The notes: a model not told the origin generated them from the letters alone. DNA of 64,000 nt from Bradyrhizobium sp. C9 (GCF_002532045.1 NZ_NWTG01000004.1:248001-312000), one strand, 5' to 3'; shown: positions 46,671-55,350, counted from the stretch's first letter. Translations and numbers: made by a program.

Positions 46671-47245
46671 ACGCGGCGCTCCACAATCCGGGCGGCAAGG
46701 TCAAGCTGCGGCTCGCCGATGGCGTCGCCGGTGACGCCATGTTCTGGGGCGAGAACGATTGCTATCGGCCGATGCTGACACGGAAGTGGGTGAACCTGTT
46801 CACTGCCGGCACAAGGCTGCCTAACAATTTCGTCCTTTGGATCGGCATGAACCCGTCGGTCGCCGATGCCAACGTCGACGACCCCACTATGAACAAGGTG
46901 ATCGACTTCTCGATGGAGTGGGGTTTCGACGGCCTCGCCATGATGAACGTCTGCGACTTCCGCGCAACGGAGCCGGCCGCGCTCCTCAAGCCCGGCGTCG
47001 TGCCGCGGAGCAAGGGGAATCTGCCGCTGATCCGGGACACTGCGAAGCAAGCAGCCAAGATCGTCTGCGCCTGGGGCAACCTTCACCGCAACCTCGTTCA
47101 TTTCGCGGTGGATGCCGAGGACGCTTTGCGCCGGGACCAGCACAAATTGTGGTGTCTTGGCCTCAACAAGGGCGGCACGCCCAAGCACCCGCTCTACGTC
47201 CGGGGCGACACGCCGCTCGTTGAATTTCAGGGGATACCAGTTTGA
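46667..47245 (+). CDS. DUF1643 family protein, 192 aa
   Basis: The family core is visible: FVLWIGMNPSVADANVDDPT, MNKVIDFSMEWGFDGLAMMN, VCDFRATEPAALLKPGVVPR, then KIVCAWGNLHRN. The biochemical role is unknown. Some members occur with DNA-modification and phage genes. Its stop overlaps the TTG start of the HerA-like gene. Confidence 0.88.
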   Translation: MNAALHNPGGKVKLRLADGVAGDAMFWGENDCYRPMLTRKWVNLFTAGTRLPNNFVLWIGMNPSVADANVDDPTMNKVIDFSMEWGFDGLAMMNVCDFRATEPAALLKPGVVPRSKGNLPLIRDTAKQAAKIVCAWGNLHRNLVHFAVDAEDALRRDQHKLWCLGLNKGGTPKHPLYVRGDTPLVEFQGIPV

Positions 47246-49008
47246 CCGCTCATTTGACCAAGCCATTGCATGCCGTCATCGGCACCTATGCGGACGGCAC
47301 CGACGTCACGCTCGAGCTCGACAAGCTGATCGGGTCGCATCTCTGTATCCAGGGCAATAGCGGCGCCGGCAAATCAGGAGCAATCCGCAAACTGCTCGAG
47401 ACCACGCACGGCTTCGTCCAGCACATTGTCATCGACGTCGAGGACGAGTTCTACACGCTGCGCGAAAAGTTCGAGTACCTGATCGCCGGCGGTGACAATG
47501 GCGACTGCGAGGCAAGCGTCCACAACGCCGCGGCGCTGGCGCTAACGATCTTGAAGACCGGCTTTTCGGCGATCATCCAGATCAACGGCCTCCCGATCGA
47601 CGAGCGGCGCGAATTCATCGCGCTGTTTCTGGACGCTCTCATCGCGGCACCGAAGGACCTTTGGCATCCCGCGCTCGTCGTCTTGGACGAGGCGCAGATG
47701 TATGCACCCCAGGTCGGCCTGGTCGGGAGCTCGGCGGCCGTGACGTCGCTCATGACGCTCGGCCGCAAGCGCGGATTTACAGGAGTCCTGGCCACGCCTC
47801 GGATCTCCAGCATCAACAAGGACGCAACCGGCCCGGTGAACAACTGGCTGATGGGCCGGATCGGGCAGCCGACGGACCGCCGGTCGACCGCCGACGCCCT
47901 CGGCTTTCGGGCCAATTCCGAGGAAGCCCGCGGGCTGCTAAGACTTCGGACGCGGCAGTTCTGGGCCTTTGGGCCTGCACTTTGCATCGAGCCGACACAG
48001 ATGATGATCGGCGATGCCGCGACCACGGTCATCAAGGCGGGCCAGGCCGCCGTGCCGACTCCGCCTGCCCCCGCCGCCATGCAGCGGATGCTGGCGCAAC
48101 TGAATGCCGCTGCGAAGGCGGCAAAGACGGTGGACCCGGACACGGCTGACGTCGCGGCGCTCCGGGCCGAGATCACGCGCCTCAACGCCGAGTTGGCGAA
48201 GGGCGGTGCGCCGCCAGCGGCTGCCTCGCGGGAGGAAATTGACGCCGCATATCAGGAAGGGCTGTGGGACGGTCTGCATCCCTTCCTCGACTTGTTCGAA
48301 GACTTCAAGGTGATCGGGGCTGGCGTGCAAAATCTGCTTGCTCGTGTCGCAGAGGTCCAATCGAAGCATCAAAGCTCCGCCGATCACGCTCCGCCGCACG
48401 CACGAGAACTGCGCAATCATCGCTCCCTGCTGAAACCGGGCTCGCGATCCGTGAACGCCCCTGCTCGCGCACCGGTGCGGCCGGCAGCGCCTCCACCATC
48501 GCCGGCGGCGGGCGGCGATGGGCCAATCGGCGGCGTGCAGCAGAAGATACTGAACTCGGTTGCCGAAATGCAGCGGCTCTGCGGCTTGGCACCGCCGAGG
48601 CAGTTGGTCGCGATGGTGGCCGGCTACAAGAACGTGAGAAGCACTGGGTTCGCGAAGGCCTTGTCTGGGCTGTCTGCAGGGGGCCTGGTCTCCTATCCCG
48701 ACAGCGGAACGGTTGGGCTGACCGACGCGGGCCTAAAGCAGGCTCGCCCTCGCCCCGCGGCTCTGACGACTGAAGATGTCCAAGCGCAGGTCATCAGAAT
48801 TCTCGGCGAGACCGCAGGGAAGATCCTCGGCCATCTGATCACGGCCTATCCCGGGGTCATGGATCGCGCACTCTTGGCCGAGCGATCCGGCTATCAGAAC
48901 GTCAGGAGCACCGGCTTCGCGAAGGCGCTCTCTCGCCTGTCGACGCTCGGCTTTGTCTCCTACCCATCGAGCGGCACAGCCAAAGCCGGGGAGATCCTTT
49001 TCCCATGA
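47242..49008 (+). CDS. HerA-like ATPase with duplicated C-terminal wHTH, 588 aa
   Basis: TTG start overlapping the previous stop (TTGA). The HerA/FtsK-type P-loop is CIQGNSGAGKSGAIRK (Walker A about 38-45) and Walker B is ALVVLDEAQMYAP (144-156). TSLMTLGRKRGFTGVLATPR and GRIGQPTDRRSTADALGF are typical sensor parts. Mid-protein coil at 300-330. The C-terminus has two copies of a winged-helix-like unit, GYKNVRSTGFAKALSGLSAG and GYQNVRSTGFAKALSRLSTL, about 95 residues apart. HerA ATPases move DNA with NurA nuclease, but no NurA is adjacent. The partner may be one of the two downstream genes. Confidence 0.88.
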   Translation: MTAHLTKPLHAVIGTYADGTDVTLELDKLIGSHLCIQGNSGAGKSGAIRKLLETTHGFVQHIVIDVEDEFYTLREKFEYLIAGGDNGDCEASVHNAAALALTILKTGFSAIIQINGLPIDERREFIALFLDALIAAPKDLWHPALVVLDEAQMYAPQVGLVGSSAAVTSLMTLGRKRGFTGVLATPRISSINKDATGPVNNWLMGRIGQPTDRRSTADALGFRANSEEARGLLRLRTRQFWAFGPALCIEPTQMMIGDAATTVIKAGQAAVPTPPAPAAMQRMLAQLNAAAKAAKTVDPDTADVAALRAEITRLNAELAKGGAPPAAASREEIDAAYQEGLWDGLHPFLDLFEDFKVIGAGVQNLLARVAEVQSKHQSSADHAPPHARELRNHRSLLKPGSRSVNAPARAPVRPAAPPPSPAAGGDGPIGGVQQKILNSVAEMQRLCGLAPPRQLVAMVAGYKNVRSTGFAKALSGLSAGGLVSYPDSGTVGLTDAGLKQARPRPAALTTEDVQAQVIRILGETAGKILGHLITAYPGVMDRALLAERSGYQNVRSTGFAKALSRLSTLGFVSYPSSGTAKAGEILFP

Positions 49009-49376
49009 CTCGCGCACTGACAATCTTGAATGAAACCGGCGACGTCACCATCACCTGGGAGGCGGAGAACGACGAACGCATGGTCGAGATCATCGAGCGG
49101 AAGATGAAGGCCGGCGTGACGTTCTTCCTGATCGAGCCGCGCATGGGCGGCCTGGTGGCGCCAGACACCAGCAAGCAACTGAAGAAGGTCAAAGACGCTC
49201 TCAAGCATCGAGCCCTCTCGATGAAGGATCAGGACTTCGAAGCGATGGTGGCCGAAGGCAAGGCCGAGCTCGTTCAGACGCCCGCGGCGCCGGCCCGCAC
49301 CGTGCGCAAGGCCTGCACCGCGCGCGAGGTCGCCACGCGCGAGTCTGTCGGTGTCCAGCAGATGCGGGGCGGCTGA
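49005..49376 (+). CDS. Hypothetical protein downstream of the HerA-like gene, 123 aa
   Basis: ATGA overlap. ILNETGDVTITWEAENDERM then VEIIERKMKAGVTFFLIEPR is an alpha/beta start typical of small phage-element proteins found with P-loop ATPases. The C-terminal half is basic. No function assigned; a HerA-linked accessory by position. Confidence 0.65.
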   Translation: MTRALTILNETGDVTITWEAENDERMVEIIERKMKAGVTFFLIEPRMGGLVAPDTSKQLKKVKDALKHRALSMKDQDFEAMVAEGKAELVQTPAAPARTVRKACTAREVATRESVGVQQMRGG

Positions 49377-50630
49377 TGCAGTTCCAGCGGTCACCCTTCC
49401 CTGCCGAGATCGAGTATTTCCTCGACAGCGCTGTGGAGCACGACGAGCTCGGCGCCTTCGCGCACGCCGTCCTGACTCTCCTCGGCAGCAGGAAACTGGT
49501 GCCCGAGCTCATCGAGAAGCGGAAGATTGGCCACCTGCTGCACTGCCGGCAATCCCGATGCCACGAGCTCGACGCCTATGCCCACGAGATCATCGCCGAA
49601 CTGCCGGAGCATGAGCGCCGCTCCTTTGTGGCCGTCGGGCTTCGATGGGAGCCGAAGCACCTCCTGAACATCGCGGAATACCTCGCCCACTTCAATTTCG
49701 AGGACGAGACCCGCGGCGGCGCGGCGATACCGTACCGCCGGCACTGGCGCTGCGACGACAATTACGACCCGACACCGGGCGCCAGGCGCAAGCTCTACGC
49801 TCCGGGCGCGATCCGTCGCTATGCTCGCCTCGAGGATTGCTCGATGCCGCGAGCGCGGCTGCTGGCCAGCCGGCTACGTCAACTGCCGACCGCGGTGCCG
49901 GCAGATCTGGATCTGGTCTGCGACCTGCTGCTCGAACAGCGCGAAAGCTACCGGGTCGAATACCACCGAGCGCGGCAGAAATTCGAGGCCGAGCAGCGCC
50001 GCCGGTTCTTCTCCAACGGCAGCATCGAGCGCGATCGCCGCGCCGTCCGCCGGGCAGCATCGTTCTGCGCCGGACTCCTCGGCCCAGCCAAGGTCGGAGC
50101 CTTCGCCCGCGGCGAGGCCATCACCTTTGCCGGTCGCGACGTCTCGATCGAGGTGGCCCGGGCCCGTTCCATCGCTACCGTCGGGCATGGCGCCCTCGAG
50201 GTGAAGCTCTGCGCCCAGGACGGGACGCGGCTCGCCAACGTCTGCGTCTTCTTCGACAAGACACCGGCCCTCGACCAACTGGCCGCGATCGCGATGCATG
50301 TCGGGGCCGGCGACGAGTCCGCCATCATCCAGACCGGCAACCTGTTCAACGTCACCGCCGCCGGCGCCCAGCACCCTGTGGTCCGTGCCAGGCTGGCGCA
50401 GATGCCGAAGACGGAGCTCGATGTGCCGGCGCCGGGTCGCCGCCGCCGCTCGTTCAGCGAGTACGACAAGCAGAAGGCTGCTCTGCGCCGCTACACCGCC
50501 GACACCATCGACCTCTATGCCGAGGCTGTGCGCGCGGGTCTGGGGCCGCGACGTCAAGCGGTTGGATCCGTTCCTCGACCAGATCCAAGCCGCCGTCGGC
50601 AACCTGAAGGAAATGAGGCCGGCAGCATGA
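49376..50630 (+). pseudogene. Large hypothetical protein with a frame shift near 50540
   Basis: The frame from 49376 is clearly coding (FLDSAVEHDELGAFAHAVLT, HWRCDDNYDPTPGARRKLYA, CDLLLEQRESYRVEYHRARQ, TIDLYAEAVRAGLG). Then it turns into unlikely, basic sequence. From about 50540 the next frame is coding instead, with RDVKRLDPFLDQIQAAVGNL and KEMRPAA, ending at 50630 where ATGA couples it to the next gene. One extra base, most simply in the GGGG run near 50540, explains it. Without correction the first frame reads straight into the next gene as a false 565-aa fusion. Intact length would be about 417 aa. Function unknown. Confidence 0.75.
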
Positions 50631-51073
50631 ACGCACCGTACACCCAAGAGCAACTGCTCGCCCGCGCCGAGACCATGGATCGCATCGCGGAGCGGTGGAA
50701 GGGCAACCCCGGCTATGCCGAGACGCTGGGGATGGACGCATGGGCGCTTCGCACCGCGGCGGCGTTGTTCTCGCCGGAGGTCCAAGACTGGTTCGAGGGT
50801 ACCCGGCTCGAGGCCGGTCACCAGGTCATCCGCTACGCCGCCGAGCACGACGCCGGCAAGACCGCCTTCGATTGGTTCTGGCTGATCGGCTACCTGGCAC
50901 AGAAGGCCGCAGCGGCAGCGGCGGCCGGCGATTCCGAGAAGGCCAAACACCACACCATCTCGACCGCGGCCGCGCTGCTGAACTGGCACCGCCACCTCTC
51001 GGGCGAGAGGCACGACATGCGGCCCGGCATCGACCCGGTCGAGCGCGGCGTAGAGGTCGAGGTAGCACCATGA
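50627..51073 (+). CDS. Hypothetical protein, 148 aa
   Basis: Start at 50627 overlapping the restored upstream stop. Product MNAPYTQEQLLARAETMDRI, then ALRTAAALFSPEVQDWFEGT and STAAALLNWHRHLSGERHDM. Mostly helical. It precedes the excisionase candidate with an ATGA overlap. No known domain. Confidence 0.65.
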   Translation: MNAPYTQEQLLARAETMDRIAERWKGNPGYAETLGMDAWALRTAAALFSPEVQDWFEGTRLEAGHQVIRYAAEHDAGKTAFDWFWLIGYLAQKAAAAAAAGDSEKAKHHTISTAAALLNWHRHLSGERHDMRPGIDPVERGVEVEVAP

Positions 51074-51438
51074 CCCCTGATCGCCGAGAAGGAGCCGACG
51101 CGCTGCGCGGCGCCGACATCCGGTTCCGGGTCGACCCAGGCGACGTGCCCCCGGAAAAGGCGGCTCGCCGGCTGCACCTGACATTGGACCGGTTCAACGA
51201 ACTGCTGCCCAACCTGCTGAAACGCGGCTTCCCGCCAGCCGACCCTGACACCGGCATGTACGATCTCGACCAAATCGACGAATGGAGAAAGCTGCGATTT
51301 GGCCGGGAACAGCCATTGACGGCGGCCCCGGCGCCCGCGCAGCCTGAGCCGCAGGCTCAATCGGATATGGCCGAACGGTTCATCAATGCAAAAGAACGGC
51401 AGACCAAGGGTCGGAGGGGGAACGGTGGCACTCCCTGA
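51070..51438 (+). CDS. Excisionase/RDF candidate, 122 aa
   Basis: Residues 25-80 form a MerR/Xis-like wHTH: PPEKAARRLHLTLDRFNELL, PNLLKRGFPPADPDTGMYDL, DQIDEWRKLRFG. The pattern (conserved R-L, rGFP-x-PD, DxxxID-W) is common just before integrase genes of alphaproteobacterial elements. A disordered proline/glutamine tail follows. It overlaps the integrase start by 14 bases. Confidence 0.75.
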   Translation: MTPDRREGADALRGADIRFRVDPGDVPPEKAARRLHLTLDRFNELLPNLLKRGFPPADPDTGMYDLDQIDEWRKLRFGREQPLTAAPAPAQPEPQAQSDMAERFINAKERQTKGRRGNGGTP

Positions 51439-52657
51439 ACACGTTCGCCCAGTTCATAAGCCGAATGGCAGAACCTATTATTATTTCGAGAAATTTCGGC
51501 GTACTGCCCGACAGTGGCCGCGTGTCCGAATTCCAGGCGAACCGCTTTCGGCCGAGTTCGCGAAATGCGTGGCCTACATTCCCCGGCTGGACGCCACGAA
51601 GGACGCCGCAGGCGAGTGGTCCTGGTTCTTTTTGGACGTGACCGATCGACGCCACCCCCTGCCCGCCGCAACCCCGGCGGAGGCTTTTTGGGCTGCTGTC
51701 GACAAGGCCGACGACATCGGCCGGAAACTGCAAGCCGGCATCCGCAAGACCTTCAATTCTCTGATTGTCGAGTTCAAGGAGCACGCCGCCTACACCGACG
51801 ACATCTCGGAAGGCACACGCGACCAGTACGATCGCTACATGGTGATGATCAAGGACGCTTGGGGCGATGACCCGGTCGATAGCCTCGAGGCGACCACCAT
51901 CCAGAGCGTGCTGGACAAAGCCTTCAAGGACACGCCCGCGGCCGGCCGCGTGTTCCGCTCGACGCTAGGCAGGATCATCAGTTGGGGCATCCCTCGGGGC
52001 TACCGCAAGGACAATCCGGTCGAGCACACGGAGCGCCGCGACAGCGACGGCACCTATTCGCCCTGGACGCCGCAGGCCTTCGAGCTGTTCTTTGAGTACG
52101 GACGGGCCGACCTGCACATGGCGGTCTACTCCGGCCTCTTTACCGGTCAGCGCAAAGAAACCGTGCTGAACATGCTCCGGCCGAAGAGCGACGCGGCCGA
52201 AATTCAGGTCTATGCCCAGAAGATCAAGTCGTGGATTCCGACCCAGATCCATTCCGAGTACCGGACCATCATCGACGGCCACCCGGTCGACAAGGACAAT
52301 CCGCAAGTCCTCCTCCACCTCCGGGCCGACGGCCAACCGTGGACCTATGAGGGCTTCAAGACGGCGTGGGGCCGGGAGATGGAAAAGGAGGTCAACGGCT
52401 CGAAGCCGCTCGCCATCCTTCAGGAGAAGCGCTGGACGTTCCACGGGCTCCGGAAGAATGCGGTCTGCATGCTCCTCGAAGTCGGCTGCACCGAGGACCA
52501 AGTCGGTGCGATCGTCGGCATGTCGGCGGCGATGGTGCGGCACTACGCCAAGGAGGTTTCGAAATTCCGCCTTGCTCGGTCGGCAATGAAGCTGCTGGAG
52601 ACCGGCTGGGAAGCGCAGCGCGTGCACGTTTTGGGGGCTCGGAAAAGCGATGCGTAG
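51425..52657 (+). CDS. int: Tyrosine integrase
   Basis: 410 residues from a GTG at 51425 behind GGAGGGGGAAC. N-terminal arm-binding part with PNGRTYYYFEKFRRTARQWP; core-binding domain around 105-200; catalytic domain with R243 (LFTGQRKETVL), lysine at about 266, H340-x-x-R343 (TFHGLRKNAV) and Y374 (AMVRHYAKE). The usual GH(S) before the tyrosine reads GMS here. It would recombine the tRNA-Lys 3' end, whose copy begins 107 bases after the stop. The lone recognisable recombinase of the element. Confidence 0.93.
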   Translation: MALPEHVRPVHKPNGRTYYYFEKFRRTARQWPRVRIPGEPLSAEFAKCVAYIPRLDATKDAAGEWSWFFLDVTDRRHPLPAATPAEAFWAAVDKADDIGRKLQAGIRKTFNSLIVEFKEHAAYTDDISEGTRDQYDRYMVMIKDAWGDDPVDSLEATTIQSVLDKAFKDTPAAGRVFRSTLGRIISWGIPRGYRKDNPVEHTERRDSDGTYSPWTPQAFELFFEYGRADLHMAVYSGLFTGQRKETVLNMLRPKSDAAEIQVYAQKIKSWIPTQIHSEYRTIIDGHPVDKDNPQVLLHLRADGQPWTYEGFKTAWGREMEKEVNGSKPLAILQEKRWTFHGLRKNAVCMLLEVGCTEDQVGAIVGMSAAMVRHYAKEVSKFRLARSAMKLLETGWEAQRVHVLGARKSDA

Positions 52658-52658
52658 T

Positions 52659-52721
52659 GGTTGGCAAACCCCCGTTTTTTGCAGCACGTTCGAGCAGGAT
52701 TCGGCGCGTGCGTTGCCAACC
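52659..52721. repeat. Widely spaced inverted repeat beside the attachment site
   Basis: GGTTGGCAA (52659-52667) and TTGCCAACC (52713-52721), 45 bases apart, between int and the att core. These could be integrase or excisionase arm sites. A weak GGGGG/CCCCC hairpin with TTTTTT at 52675-52680 may also terminate the operon. Confidence 0.4.
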
Positions 52722-52763
52722 GCGATCGCTGAAATCATTCAAGAAAAGTGCCTGAAGATCTTT

Positions 52764-52808
52764 CTTTTAATCATGGGGTCGAGGGTTCGAGTCCCTCCGC
52801 GCTCACCA
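52764..52808 (+). other. Attachment junction: 3' part of tRNA-Lys(TTT)
   Basis: Starts in the anticodon loop (CTTTTAA, anticodon TTT) and runs through the variable region (TCATGGGGTC) and the T arm (GAGGG/TTCGAGT/CCCTC). It ends with the 3' acceptor strand CGCGCTC, discriminator A and CCA. The 5' half of a tRNA is absent: upstream bases do not pair. This is the copied 3' segment left at the distal junction of an element integrated in a tRNA gene. The complete tRNA-Lys is expected at the other end, outside the window. Confidence 0.88.
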
Positions 52809-53016
52809 AACTAAATTCAATAGCCAAGCGACTTTATCGACCTCCGGACAGACTTACAGATTTCGTCTTGCACTCACGCCGCTGCGCCGCCTATGTCGCG
52901 CCCGGGGTCGATCCTGTCATCTGCAACGCCATGCGGACCGCGGGATCCATCACGACTTGCAACTAGTTTGGCCGCTTCTCCGCTCGCCGCCTCGAGCATT
53001 TGAGCCGGTGGGTCGC

Positions 53017-53388
53017 CTAAAACTTGCGTCCGGAAGAGTCCATCTTTCTGCATTCCCCACTTATCGTAAGGGATTTCTGTTCCGACGACAGGGTCTTGGT
53101 AGCTTTGCCTGACTGTCGAGAAATAGTGATCGAAAGCGAAGCTGAGTGATCTTTTCCACCGATGGTGATGTTTGTCGGGCCGTCGAAGGAGAAGGAATCT
53201 TGCTCCACCTTCCAGCCTCCTGCGGGATCAACGTAATACTGCAGGGTCGCCGCGGCCATGTTCCAATCATCACTCGAAGCTGGCGGAAAATCGCACTCCA
53301 ATGCTGCGACCACAGTTTGCGCGTGACCTTCCAGGGTCAATGCTCCCAAGGCCAGAAGCGATAAAAATCCATCTCGTATGACTTGCAC
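53017..53388 (-). CDS. Secreted hypothetical protein, 123 aa
   Basis: GTG start at 53388 with GAGGAG seven bases upstream; longer in-frame starts would lack a signal peptide. Residues 1-24 (VQVIRDGFLSLLALGALTLE then GHAQ) are a signal peptide cleaved after HAQ. The mature part is beta-rich with KVEQDSFSFDGPTNITIGGK, and two cysteines. Lies between the two att-like sequences, so it may be cargo of a smaller or older insertion. Confidence 0.65.
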   Translation of the reverse strand: MQVIRDGFLSLLALGALTLEGHAQTVVAALECDFPPASSDDWNMAAATLQYYVDPAGGWKVEQDSFSFDGPTNITIGGKDHSASLSITISRQSGKATKTLSSEQKSLTISGECRKMDSSGRKF

Positions 53389-54354
53389 GTAAAAACTCCT
53401 CGAAGCGCTTATCGCACATCTGCATTTTACCCTATTCTCCCCGCCCGAGATTCCCGTGTTTCTACGGCCATCGTCTCGATATTCACAAAGGCTGCACGGA
53501 ACGCCTGTCTTTTGGCAATGCTCAAGCGACAGCCGCTCGAAATTGCCCGCAAATTCGCGACAAAGATGCAGCCGTTCTATGCGGAGAGTAGCCCAATCAG
53601 GCGCGATGAGATCGCCGCGGATACCCGGCATCTGCTTCTAGAGCACATGCCAACGTGCCCGCCGCATCCCGCGTCCGCGCTCACCAAGCAAATTCAATAC
53701 TTTACAGCCCATCTTCGACGACCAAGCTCATCGACGAATTCATTCACCGATGAGACCATTGAAATCGCGGGCAAGGAAGTCGGCTGCAGGTCCCATTTTG
53801 GCCAGGCGCCATCGCCGCTATTCAGCGGTGTGGCGTCAGCGCTTCAACAATGGATATCGCGCTTCGCCCGGCGGCTGACCAGATCAACGAACCGGCGGGT
53901 TGTAGCGATCCCAGATTACGGTTCTCGAGACACTCTGTGTCGATCGCGAGATCGCATCGTCGAACTTGTGATAGCGGTCGAACAGCTGTTGCTCATCGCG
54001 CAACTGCGGCGCTTCGCCAGACGAGTAAGGACTATTTGCACCGTTCCAATGATCAGATCCCGACACGACGCAACCCCATCCTGGTTCAGATGCAGGTTGA
54101 TTAGCATTGTTGCACGGGTATCTCTGTATCGCCGTGGCAACAGCACGAGCAATCCGGCAAACATGAGCACACGGATTGTTTCCGTGGTTCTCCGTGCGTG
54201 ATCAATGCGCAGACTGACTCGAAAAGTGTTGTCTCTGGCGGATTCCACGCCCGTCCGGCGTTCTCTAGCGCAAATCCCGCACTCCATGGGCGAACTTGCT
54301 AGCGGGTGGCCATCCTTCTTTCCGTGTGCAGAATGCGATGCCAGGAGCCGGCCC
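53389..54354. other. Gene-poor stretch right of the attachment site
   Basis: No confident gene in 966 bases. A minus-strand frame at 53884-54066 looks coding at its end (SSGEAPQLRDEQQLFDRYHK, then ISRSTQSVSRTVIWDRYNPP) but has no proper start; a hydrophobic segment in another frame upstream suggests a frameshifted remnant of a small exported protein. The long plus-strand open frame here is Arg/Ser-rich and antisense to it. Confidence 0.4.
53674..53700 (+). repeat. Second, degraded att-like repeat
   Basis: TCCGCGCTCACCAAGC followed by AAATTCAATAC. It matches the tRNA end plus flank at 52796-52823 (TCCGCGCTCACCAAACT then AAATTCAATAG) with one indel and one or two changes. The T arm upstream is lost. 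Suggests an earlier or tandem insertion at the same tRNA gene. Confidence 0.65.
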
Positions 54355-54810
54355 ATGAAACTTGCCAGGACAGTCGCGGTTTGGTTCGTGCCTTGCGTAC
54401 TTGCCGCAACTGCAAATGCACAAAGCTGCCTCATGAGCCCCATCAAAACCAAGGACGGCTCCTTGCAGACGTGGACTGTCGTCAATTACTGCGGCGCACC
54501 GGTCACACTGCGCTATTCGCTGACGGGTCCTCTCGGAAAAGAGGCAAGAAGCGCAACCGTCCCCGCATGCAGTAGACAGCGGATTGTTCAGACCTTCGAG
54601 ACAGATCAGATCGATTTTCTGAACACGGCCTATGGTCCAGGCTGGGAAAGGATTTGCCCATCATCGGATGATGAGATTCGCCCCAGGAAACGACCGGAAA
54701 AATCTACCAACGAAGCGGATCAGATTCCTTTTCCATCCATAAGCCCTCCGCCCCTGGCCGGTCCCAAGCCAATAGGCCCTGCGGGAGGGAAACCCATTCC
54801 CAAGGGATAG
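54355..54810 (+). CDS. Exported hypothetical protein, 151 aa
   Basis: ATG at 54355 with AGGAG eight bases upstream. Signal peptide MKLARTVAVWFVPCVLAATA ending in NAQ. The mature part has a domain with TWTVVNYCGAPVTLRYSLTG and VPACSRQRIVQTFETDQ, then a proline-rich C-terminal tail (SPPPLAGPKPIGPAGGKP). A beta-sandwich-like periplasmic protein with conserved cysteines; no enzyme motif. Confidence 0.7.
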   Translation: MKLARTVAVWFVPCVLAATANAQSCLMSPIKTKDGSLQTWTVVNYCGAPVTLRYSLTGPLGKEARSATVPACSRQRIVQTFETDQIDFLNTAYGPGWERICPSSDDEIRPRKRPEKSTNEADQIPFPSISPPPLAGPKPIGPAGGKPIPKG

Positions 54811-54924
54811 ATCGAGCTTTGGTCTCTCATCGCCTCCACGACCCGCTGTAAGCGATCTGGATGCGGCCGCCGCGGCGGTGTCCGCGCTCCGCCAGCCCCC
54901 GCAAATGCCGGCACCGCTGCACGC

Positions 54925-55173
54925 TCACGAGGGGTCCACCGTCAGCGGCAACTCGCCCTGACCGCCGGTCCAGTCGATGATATCGAGTTGCAGCCCACGC
55001 TTCAGCATCTCGGCCTCGAGGCTGCCGGCGTGGCGTTTCCATTCGGGCGTCGCGCGGACACGGAATTTCGGCTCTTCGCCGTTGGCCTCGAATTCATCGT
55101 CGGCCTTGAGCGCGCCGCGGATGGCTTCGTACATCATCTTCAGGCTGGCGTCGGTGAAGGCGCCGTAGTCCAT
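54925..55173 (-). CDS. Hypothetical protein, 82 aa
   Basis: GGGAG seven bases before the ATG. Product MDYGAFTDASLKMMYEAIRG, then RATPEWKRHAGSLEAEMLKR. Probably a small helical cytosolic protein. Followed by nothing recognisable on the minus strand; a hairpin terminator at 55203 precedes it. Confidence 0.65.
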   Translation of the reverse strand: MDYGAFTDASLKMMYEAIRGALKADDEFEANGEEPKFRVRATPEWKRHAGSLEAEMLKRGLQLDIIDWTGGQGELPLTVDPS

Positions 55174-55202
55174 CGGTCGTCTCCCTCAGCACTGTTAAAA
55201 CG

Positions 55203-55237
55203 CAAAAGGCCGCCACGGAGCTTGTCGTGGCGGCCTT
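55203..55237 (-). terminator. Strong hairpin with T-run (minus strand)
   Basis: GGCCGCCACG and CGTGGCGGCC around GAGCTTGT; on the minus strand the hairpin is followed by TTTTGCGTTTT. The 110 bases between this and the hairpin at 55351 hold no clear gene; a short minus-strand transcript is possible. Confidence 0.65.
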
Positions 55238-55350
55238 CTGCATAGCGGCCCATCCAGACGGCCCAACATGAGCCTGGGCGAGTCGGGTTAATGAAACGTT
55301 GCTCGTACGGCAGCGGCATCCATGCGTGGAGCTTGCCGACGCCACCAACA

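Noticed and set aside
49376-51073. Single 565-aa fused protein
   Set aside because: The region 50545-50626 in this frame is non-coding in character, while the next frame is coding and ends at the expected ATGA; two genes with a frame change fit better.
52764-52808. Complete tRNA-Lys gene
   Set aside because: Only the part from the anticodon loop to CCA is present; the 5' acceptor and D arm are missing, so it is an att copy and not a functional tRNA.
1-52808. Virion, terminase, lysis or conjugation genes
   Set aside because: Looked for large terminase, portal, capsid, tail, lysin, relaxase and type IV secretion signatures; none is recognisable in this window, so phage versus ICE cannot be settled here.
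52748-52966. Plus-strand frame across the tRNA-like sequence
   Set aside because: It runs through the attachment sequence; the tRNA 3' structure explains the bases and the product has no coding character.
53383-54201. Plus-strand frame of 272 codons
   Set aside because: Arg/Ser-rich and without domain or ribosome-binding site; it crosses the degraded att repeat and is antisense to a better minus-strand remnant.
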